20,864 bases of DNA from JAIVJN01 sp036732565 (lineage in GTDB: Bacteria; Acidobacteriota; Vicinamibacteria; Vicinamibacterales; UBA2999). Under the pieces are notes generated by a model, which had not been told where the DNA came from, ran no database searches, and saw only the letters and a program-made list of their open reading frames with translations. The stretch is from the NCBI GenBank assembly GCA_036732565.1, contig DAINCF010000050.1:1-20864 (forward strand), written 5' to 3'. This document shows positions 16,543 to 20,864 of this stretch, in pieces (positions within the stretch are counted from its first letter, which is position 1; each line of letters starts with the position of its first letter). Position numbers and translations under genes: made by a program.

Positions 16543-16767
16543 TCAACGCTTTTGAAATGGTGCGAAGAACTCAGCCAAGGAAACCCCCAGCGCGCGGGCG
16601 ACCCGCGCGAGCGTCTCGAGGCTGAGACTGCGCTCGCCGCGTTCCACGTAGCCTATGTAGTTGCGGTGCAGACGTAGGCGGTGAGCGAGGGCCTCCTGAG
16701 AGATGCCCGCTTTTGTTCGGAGCTCGCGGACCCGCCGCCCTATTGCGAGTTGCAGTTCCTTCGCCAC
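16543..16767 (-). CDS. XRE-family helix-turn-helix regulator
   Basis: A 74-residue single-domain XRE (lambda Cro/C1-type) DNA-binding protein. The whole length is the HTH fold: IGRRVRELRTKAGISQEALA, then LHRNYIGYVERGERSLSLET and LARVARALGVSLAEFF. The segment ISQEALAHRLRLHRNYIGYVERG holds the two HTH helices. The start is GTG at 16767, the only reasonable in-frame start before a stop. Small XRE proteins of this form are often restriction-system control (C) proteins, antitoxins or phage repressors; there is no adjacent partner here to decide. The cluster of GTGTG/CACAC palindromes 44-67 bases upstream is a likely operator for this protein, implying self-regulation. Confidence 0.85.
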   Translation of the reverse strand: MAKELQLAIGRRVRELRTKAGISQEALAHRLRLHRNYIGYVERGERSLSLETLARVARALGVSLAEFFAPFQKR

Positions 16768-16810
16768 GCCAGCATCGTGACGATCACCTGGCTCAACCGT
16801 CTACCCACTA

Positions 16811-16840
16811 ATAGTGTGGCACACTATCAGTGTGTATAAT
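16811..16840 (+). promoter_or_regulatory. Overlapping palindromes with a TATAAT box: probable operator/promoter
   Basis: Two inverted repeats share their middle half-site. ATAGTGTG-G-CACACTAT occupies 16811-16827 and is perfect; CACACT-ATC-AGTGTG occupies 16820-16834 and is also perfect. The forward-strand TATAAT at 16835-16840 directly touches the second palindrome, so a bound protein would block polymerase. No good -35 box is visible at the right distance (TAGTGT lies there). The site lies between the reverse-strand XRE gene and the forward gene at 16973, the classical position for a shared operator. Binding by the XRE protein is inferred. Confidence 0.6.
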
Positions 16841-16972
16841 GGCTACCATGAATCGTGAGGAATCGCGGAGGAACTCGACGTAGGAGAAGAGTTGCGGGCT
16901 CGAGCCTCTGGACCGCCGAAAGACCAGGCCCGGGTCGGCGACAAGAATACGTAGTCGCGCATCGATGAGGTC

Positions 16973-17407
16973 ATGCTCATGAGACGACGTCCGCCTGCTC
17001 TTGCCCCGGTTCTGCGACAGATTGTCCGAGCGTTGCGCGCAAGCGACGACTGTCCAGAGAATCACGCGCGGGCCCTGGAGGCCTATCTTCAGCTCTCGCG
17101 TCGATTGGTCCCCACTCGAGGAATCTTCGAGCCCGGCAGTCGGGATGAAAGGCTCTTTGAGCGCATTCATGCGATCGCGAACCGGCACCTGGGACGCTCC
17201 TCCGCCAGGGCGCGGTTTACGCGAGCAGTCGAAGCATCAGGGCTGCCGTTCAAGAAACAGGATGGGATCCTCAGCAACGCTGGGGAGTTTCAAGATGTCT
17301 CCGATACGGCGCACTTCTACGCCGGCCTTGCGTTCGCGTTGGCGTTCGTCTGGTACGGTGCGGTGTTCGCCGCAGCGCCAGCACCGACATCGACGAAGCG
17401 TCGGTAG
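16973..17407 (+). CDS. Hypothetical protein, 144 residues, with hydrophobic C-terminal segment
   Basis: I do not recognise this protein. It starts at ATG 16973, or at ATG 16979, which has a better-placed GAGG at 16967-16970. The first 45 residues are Arg/Ala/Leu-rich and helical (PALAPVLRQIVRALRA, HARALEAYLQLSRRL). The middle contains DERLFERIHAIANRH and a GLPFKKQDGILSNAGEFQDV stretch. A hydrophobic run of about 21 residues, FYAGLAFALAFVWYGAVFAAA, lies close to the C-terminus and could be a membrane anchor or a buried helix; a short basic tail follows it. It lies downstream of the palindromic operator and TATAAT box on the same strand, so it may be controlled by the divergent XRE protein. It could be an effector or toxin-like partner of that regulator, but no motif shows this. 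Confidence 0.5.
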   Translation: MLMRRRPPALAPVLRQIVRALRASDDCPENHARALEAYLQLSRRLVPTRGIFEPGSRDERLFERIHAIANRHLGRSSARARFTRAVEASGLPFKKQDGILSNAGEFQDVSDTAHFYAGLAFALAFVWYGAVFAAAPAPTSTKRR

Positions 17408-17508
17408 TCCCGTCGGTTGACTGATCGCATCGCCGATTTGGCCGGGTGGACGGTGTTTGCGGATTGTCCGTGGGCAACCTTGGGCAGTCTGCCCAGAGGA
17501 GTGTGCTT

Positions 17509-18219
17509 ATGGGTGACGTCAGCACTTCGGACGATATCGATATGCGCGACACGGCACCACGACCACAGGTGCGCCGGCATTGGTCGGGCCGATCGCAAGC
17601 GACCGCGCCAGCGCCGGTGTCGACGCTCGAGTCCCTCGCCGACCGTCTCGAGCGCCTTCGCGCGGAACGTGGGCTTTCCGAGCGTGAGCTTGCCGAACGG
17701 GCCGGGATCGGAACCAATCAATATCAACGCATTGCACGGGTGCGTACGAACCCCTCGTTCACCGCGCTTCTGGGCCTCGCCTCGGCTCTCGATGTGTCGG
17801 TCGCCGAGCTGTTGGAGTCGAATGCCGAGCCGCTGCCGATATTGGGCACCGTGCAAGCGCTCCTCAATGAACTTCGATGGCGACGAGCGAGATGGGCGCA
17901 TACGGAACGTCGGTTCAATAATGCTCTCGAACGACTCCTCGAGCGGCTGAATCAAGAAGGTGCGTTGCACGCTGAGCAGTCCCCGAAGCGACCCACACTC
18001 GACCACGCACAGGCGCTGGTGCCTTCTCTCGTGCGCCACGACACACTTCGGGCCTGCGCCAGTCGGTACGCGCGGCTCGTCCTCGAACGCTGCCAAGGCA
18101 ACAAGCGCGAAGCCTGTCGCGAACTCGGCATCACGTATCACACCCTGCAGGCGCACCTCCGCTATCCGGCCGACGGCGATCGGGTCAAGATGGAGAGCGC
18201 GCCACCTGCAGACACATAA
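17509..18219 (+). CDS. Two-headed regulator: XRE HTH plus Fis-type HTH
   Basis: A 236-residue regulator starting at ATG 17509, chosen because GAGGA lies 8 bases upstream; an in-frame ATG at 17446 has no such site. Residues 1-38 are probably disordered. Residues about 45-105 are an XRE-type HTH: LERLRAERGLSERELAERAG, IGTNQYQRIARVRTNPSFTA, ASALDVSVAELLE. The second HTH recognition position is a little unusual (TNQYQRIARVRTNPS instead of the common xxIsxiErGxxxPs), so specificity may differ. Residues 110-185 are helical. Residues 186-219 match a Fis/NtrC-type C-terminal HTH: YARLVLERCQGNKREACREL, GITYHTLQAHL. Fis-type ends are usual in sigma-54 activators but here there is no AAA+ domain. The combination suggests a DNA-bridging or dual-site regulator. 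No target is known. Confidence 0.7.
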   Translation: MGDVSTSDDIDMRDTAPRPQVRRHWSGRSQATAPAPVSTLESLADRLERLRAERGLSERELAERAGIGTNQYQRIARVRTNPSFTALLGLASALDVSVAELLESNAEPLPILGTVQALLNELRWRRARWAHTERRFNNALERLLERLNQEGALHAEQSPKRPTLDHAQALVPSLVRHDTLRACASRYARLVLERCQGNKREACRELGITYHTLQAHLRYPADGDRVKMESAPPADT

Positions 18220-18346
18220 ACTTGGGCTGCGAGGTCACTGGAAGAGGTGGGCGACGACGCGCAAGCGACTAGTCGCAAACGCGCTGAGGTTGAGCGGACC
18301 GAGCGCATCGGGTCAAACTCCGAATCGTCGCTTCGTCAGAGAAGAC

Positions 18347-18369
18347 GCCAGTGAGCGCTGCTCACTGGC
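18347..18369. terminator. Perfect 10-bp inverted repeat downstream of the XRE-Fis regulator
   Basis: GCCAGTGAGC (18347-18356) and GCTCACTGGC (18360-18369) are exact reverse complements separated by GCT. In RNA this gives a tight stem with a three-base loop. It lies 127 bases after the regulator's stop codon. There is no T run, so terminator function is uncertain; an operator site is the alternative. Confidence 0.35.
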
Positions 18370-18573
18370 AAGCACTTGAACATCGTAGGGGACCGGGCTC
18401 GATACAAGCGCCAGGAGGGCCGTCCGGTACACGAAGCACGCGCAGAATGTGGAATCCGGCACCGTCCCACTCAGGAGCTTCGGATCGCGGGCACAGGCGA
18501 GTTCCACCGCGCCCGAACGGCCCCGCCACCTCGTCCCAATACTAACGCGTAGAGTCGGAGCACTCACTGCTTC

Positions 18574-18612
18574 GGGTAGTTACTGCCCATTTCCCAGGGT
18601 AGTGACTACCCT
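18574..18612. promoter_or_regulatory. Tandem palindromes of the form GGGTAGT-N-ACTACCC
   Basis: The second copy, AGGGTAGT-G-ACTACCCT at 18596-18612, is perfect over 8-bp arms. The first copy, GGGTAGT-T-ACTGCCC at 18574-18588, has one mismatch. The centres are 23 bases apart, close to two helical turns, so two dimers would sit on the same face of the DNA. They lie 110-148 bases upstream of the zinc-ribbon gene. The form suggests a dimeric regulator, for example an HTH response regulator or XRE/TetR-type protein, but I cannot name one. Confidence 0.6.
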
Positions 18613-18721
18613 TGTTCCCTCGGCGTAGAGCCGGCCGGAGTGACTGAACACTCGAATTCCTGAAGAAACTAGCGCCAACCGAAGCTCGCGCCCCTAGCCT
18701 GGCTCTTGCACATACCCGGGT

Positions 18722-19063
18722 GTGGACTCGGACGAGTCAATCGTTGTGCGGTGTGGCCGCTGCGGCAGGCCAGTCACAGTCGCCTTCGCGCGACTCCTAA
18801 AGTTGCGCACCTTCGACTGTCAGCTGTGTCTGGAAGCGGAGCGCGACCCAAGCGCCGGTCGAGCGAGAGAAAGGAGCGACGCCAGCGGCGGCGCCGGTCC
18901 GGGCGACTTCACGAAGGACCTGACCAAGAGGCAGCAGTCCATCCTGTTGCGAAAGGTACTTGGCTTCTCGGATGAGGAAATCATGCGCGCCTATGATGCC
19001 AGCTCAGAAGAACTTAGGGAACTGGTGCTGCGATTTGTTTACCTCGTCGGAGGTCACCGTTGA
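18722..19063 (+). CDS. Small zinc-ribbon protein, hypothetical
   Basis: A 113-residue frame with a GTG start at 18722. It opens with a four-cysteine zinc ribbon, Cys11-x2-Cys14 and Cys33-x2-Cys36 (VRCGRCGRPVTV ... FDCQLC), a form used for DNA, RNA or protein contacts. Residues 37-65 are charged and probably disordered. The C-terminal third, LTKRQQSILLRKVLGFSDEE followed by IMRAYDASSEELRELVLRFV, is helical and looks like a compact helix-turn-helix-like unit. I do not recognise the family. No strong ribosome site precedes the GTG. The two tandem palindromes upstream may control it. Confidence 0.5.
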   Translation: MDSDESIVVRCGRCGRPVTVAFARLLKLRTFDCQLCLEAERDPSAGRARERSDASGGAGPGDFTKDLTKRQQSILLRKVLGFSDEEIMRAYDASSEELRELVLRFVYLVGGHR

Positions 19064-19241
19064 CACCGGCAGAAGTCACCACATCAGCTCACGCTGTATC
19101 AGCGCGCCGATTCTAGTCGGCTGTTTGTACACCCTACGGCGTTTTATCGCGACTAACGAGATTCCGCGTAAGCCGGGGCGCCTAAGATTAAATGCCCGGA
19201 TGTTGCCACACAGGCGACACACTGTCGGCTTCACACGGAGG

Positions 19242-19958
19242 TTAGGTATCGCTGTCGTCGTAGTTCTTCGTTGCGTCCTTCGTCTTTGAGCTAACCATGC
19301 TGCTCGCGTGGTGAATGCAGCTGATCAGGCCCCAGAGCGCCATCGGTGAACTAGCTCGCTCGTAGCGGAAGACATACGGCTCTCCCTGCGCCGTCAACGC
19401 GTCGTACCTGCCGCAGAAATGGCCATGCTCAATCACCAGGATGCCACTCACGAGAGGGCTCGACTGTAGGCGTGTCTTGACCGTGCTGAAGTCATGCCAA
19501 CCACGATACCCGACCGCGTAGAGTGGTATTCGACGACCGGCGCGCGGCCCGATTGATACACCAGACCCGTAGTGCCGCGTCAGAGTCGAAAGCTTCTCAG
19601 CGGTTGCCTCGACTTGCTCCCACTGGGCCGCGACGTCGGATTTCACTTCGAGGACCGCCAGGACACCTTCGGCAAGGTAAAGGCGAGGGGAACCCTCGTG
19701 CGACGGAAGGCTGGGCATCAGCGGAAACTCGATCACAACGTCGAGCTGTCCGCTGCGGTATCCGTACGAGTCGGTTGCATCGCCGGTGCCGAATCGGAAG
19801 GGTGACGGGAGTACAGCCCCGAGGAGTTTGTTGACGAAGGTGTCTCTCTCGGTGCCTTTGGAGGCGCTGCTCATCGGGCCGCTTGATGCGTGAACCGCCA
19901 TCAGCATCTGTTGCATGCCGGTCAGGCGGCTCAGAAGGTGGGGGTTGTGAGGGCTCAT
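19242..19958 (-). CDS. DUF6602-like protein, putative PD-(D/E)XK-fold nuclease
   Basis: A 238-residue reverse-strand protein. The region GTERDTFVNKLLGAVLPSPF with Glu37, then GQLDVVIE with Asp73, then LAEGVLAVLEVKSDV with Glu104 and Lys106 gives the E...D...ExK order of restriction-endonuclease-fold enzymes. The layout, including FRFGTGDATDS before the Asp, fits DUF6602 as I recall it. Proteins of this group are frequent orphans in defence and mobile islands, and their role is not established. The second half, including GILVIEHGHFCGRYD and an Ala/Ser-rich helix, has no motif I recognise; the last 20 residues are polar. ATG 19958 is used; ATG 19916 is a possible later start. It stands alone: no partner gene follows on the same strand. 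Confidence 0.65.
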   Translation of the reverse strand: MSPHNPHLLSRLTGMQQMLMAVHASSGPMSSASKGTERDTFVNKLLGAVLPSPFRFGTGDATDSYGYRSGQLDVVIEFPLMPSLPSHEGSPRLYLAEGVLAVLEVKSDVAAQWEQVEATAEKLSTLTRHYGSGVSIGPRAGRRIPLYAVGYRGWHDFSTVKTRLQSSPLVSGILVIEHGHFCGRYDALTAQGEPYVFRYERASSPMALWGLISCIHHASSMVSSKTKDATKNYDDSDT

Positions 19959-20476
19959 CGCGGCGTGCGCCTAACGAGGATTAGGTCGGTTGGCTGCGGC
20001 AATGCATGCAGAGGCTGTGCGCGACGTGTTCGCGGGCGAATCGACCTCCGCTGAGAATGTCGTGGCTGACCTCGAGCTCGTGGCTCGCCTAAATTCCATC
20101 GTGCTCTGCTCACGCCATCGAGTCGGGTCGGTCTTCGTCAACAACAAATCAGGCATCGACTCGATGGCGATACGCGCGGCGCGCTGCTGGCAGCGTTGAT
20201 TGGACAATCGTACCTAGGCTGACTCGAGTATCTGGCGATCGGAACTACCTGTTCGGAAATTGCTGTCGCAACTTGGCCAGGTGAACAATACCACGCGACG
20301 AACTCGCGGATCGCATGCTCGTAGGTGCGCTGCCCCACATCGAGGCCTGCTTCGCGTGCCGCTTTCGTTTGCCCATCGCCATCGGCGACAGTGTAGTAGT
20401 CGGGATCGATCGTGTCGATCCCCGAGTACTCTGACTGTCACCACGGCTATTTAGCCCGACAGAGCCAGCCCGAACC
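19959..20476. other. Degraded 500-base stretch, no intact gene
   Basis: No gene here is supported. A forward frame of 69 codons (19990-20199, TTG start) and several reverse frames lack motifs. The only recognisable element is the possible integrase scrap on the reverse strand described separately. Confidence 0.4.
20272..20346 (-). pseudogene. Possible fragment of a tyrosine recombinase N-terminal domain
   Basis: On the reverse strand the frame reads QRTYEHAIREFVAWYCS, which resembles the SAM-like N-terminal DNA-binding domain of phage-type integrases (pattern R-x-YxxxIxxFxxWY). The similarity ends after about 18 residues (SPGQVATAIS follows), and nothing like the catalytic R-H-R-Y domain is present. 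No start or ribosome site is evident. I treat it as a decayed scrap; the match is short and could be chance. Confidence 0.35.
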
Positions 20477-20590
20477 ATGAACCTTGGAGTTCTCGCCTCG
20501 CATGAGGGAACGACGCTTCAAAGCCTGTTGGATGCCTTTTCCGGTGGCCGCATTCAGGGGCGCATAGCGGTTGTCGTGAGCAACGCCTGA
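20477..20590 (+). pseudogene. Truncated purN-like (GAR formyltransferase) 5' fragment
   Basis: From ATG 20477 the frame reads 37 residues: MNLGVLASHEGTTLQSLLDA, then FSGGRIQGRIAVVVSNA and stop. This matches the N-terminal nucleotide-binding strand and helix of phosphoribosylglycinamide formyltransferase (E. coli PurN starts MNIVVLISGNGSNLQ and reaches a VFSN turn at the same distance). Full-length PurN has about 190-210 residues, so over 80 percent is missing. The break coincides with the start of similarity to a transposase, so the gene was probably cut by rearrangement. It cannot encode an active enzyme. Confidence 0.7.
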
Positions 20591-20864
20591 CGGCGGTGAT
20601 CGGCGATGCGGAATTTGGCGATGTGACTGTGCTGCGCGCCACCTTGCATCGCCTGCGGCTGCCCTACGCGTTGGGCATCTCGTCCACACTCACCGTGTTT
20701 CATCACCGGCCCCGCCTCGTCACACGAGCGCCACGCGCGGGCGGACCGGGCCGGCCCCGGACGGCGCAGCGCGTCGCCGAGATCGAGCGACCACTGAGCG
20801 TCGCCGCCCTCGCGCGCCAGCAGCCACGGTCGGCCTGGCGATCGATCCGCTGGCGCAACGGAGC
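20590..20864 (+). mobile_element. IS701-like DDE transposase fragment, running off the window
   Basis: In the frame starting about 20590 (Val codon at 20596) the sequence reads TAVIGDAEFGDVTVLRATLH, LRLPYALGISSTLTVF, a basic Arg/Pro/Gly-rich loop GGPGRPRTAQR, then PLSVAALARQQPRSAWRSI and RWRNG at the edge. This order matches the middle of IS701/IS4-superfamily transposases: a catalytic Asp in 'ADAGYGD', the LPYxVGIxSTxTVW strand, a GRGRPP loop, SVxxLA and AWRxVxWR. The frame is open to the window end, so the 3' part may be intact outside. The 5' half and the left terminal repeat are absent, because purN-like sequence joins directly to the interior of the transposase. Confidence 0.75.

Larger units (their letters stand above)
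18220..18721. other. 500-base intergenic region with palindromes only
   Basis: No gene is supported here. It holds a perfect 10-bp hairpin near its start (18347-18369) and a tandem pair of palindromes (18574-18612), both listed separately. Short open frames of 64-139 codons in all directions show no recognisable motif. Confidence 0.5.

Noticed and set aside
1..20864. CRISPR array, tRNA, rRNA or prophage structural genes
   Set aside because: No regularly spaced repeats, no cloverleaf-like sequence, no rRNA core sequence and no capsid, portal or terminase motif was seen by eye; a covariance-model search could still find a small RNA.

Overview
The window is high-GC bacterial DNA. The organism cannot be named with confidence. 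A truncated secreted repeat protein near position 14,600 resembles a family I associate with Acidobacteriota (Vicinamibacteria), but this is a weak pointer. The first 14.4 kb is a compact, all-forward defence operon, and the remaining 6.4 kb is a loosely packed accessory region of small regulators, orphan genes and broken mobile elements.

Positions 1-14,417 hold a class 1 DISARM anti-phage locus. In order they are: the C-terminal end of a SNF2-like helicase (drmD, cut by the window edge), the Eco57I-like adenine methylase drmMI, two genes outside the five-gene class 1 core (a MORC-like GHKL ATPase and a 344-residue protein with a methyltransferase-like Rossmann pattern), then the helicase drmA, the DUF1998 protein drmB, the phospholipase-D-family protein drmC, and a DUF3883 protein with a PD-(D/E)XK-like nuclease signature. 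Four junctions overlap by 1-4 bases and two others are separated by 2-17 bases, so everything from drmD to drmC looks translationally coupled. The DUF3883 gene follows after 139 bases and is closed by a perfect 16-bp inverted repeat. In the known system the methylase marks host DNA, DrmA and DrmB form the DNA-sensing helicase complex and DrmC is a PLD-family accessory. The ATPase/Rossmann pair inside the operon and the nuclease-like protein at its end are the main candidates for something less described.

Positions 14,418-16,450 hold a short secreted protein that looks truncated, a 47-residue Cys-containing small ORF, the 3' end of a frameshifted IS3-family insertion sequence, and a reverse-strand reading frame that joins a sigma-region-4-like helix-turn-helix to a Phd/YefM-type antitoxin domain.

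Positions 16,450-19,240 hold a reverse-strand XRE repressor facing a cluster of overlapping palindromes, an unknown 144-residue protein, an XRE-plus-Fis two-headed regulator, and a small zinc-ribbon protein preceded by two tandem GGGTAGT-N-ACTACCC-type palindromes.

Positions 19,242-20,864 hold a reverse-strand DUF6602-like putative nuclease, a possible integrase N-terminal scrap, a 37-residue purN fragment, and an IS701-like transposase fragment running off the window. No tRNA, rRNA or CRISPR array was seen.
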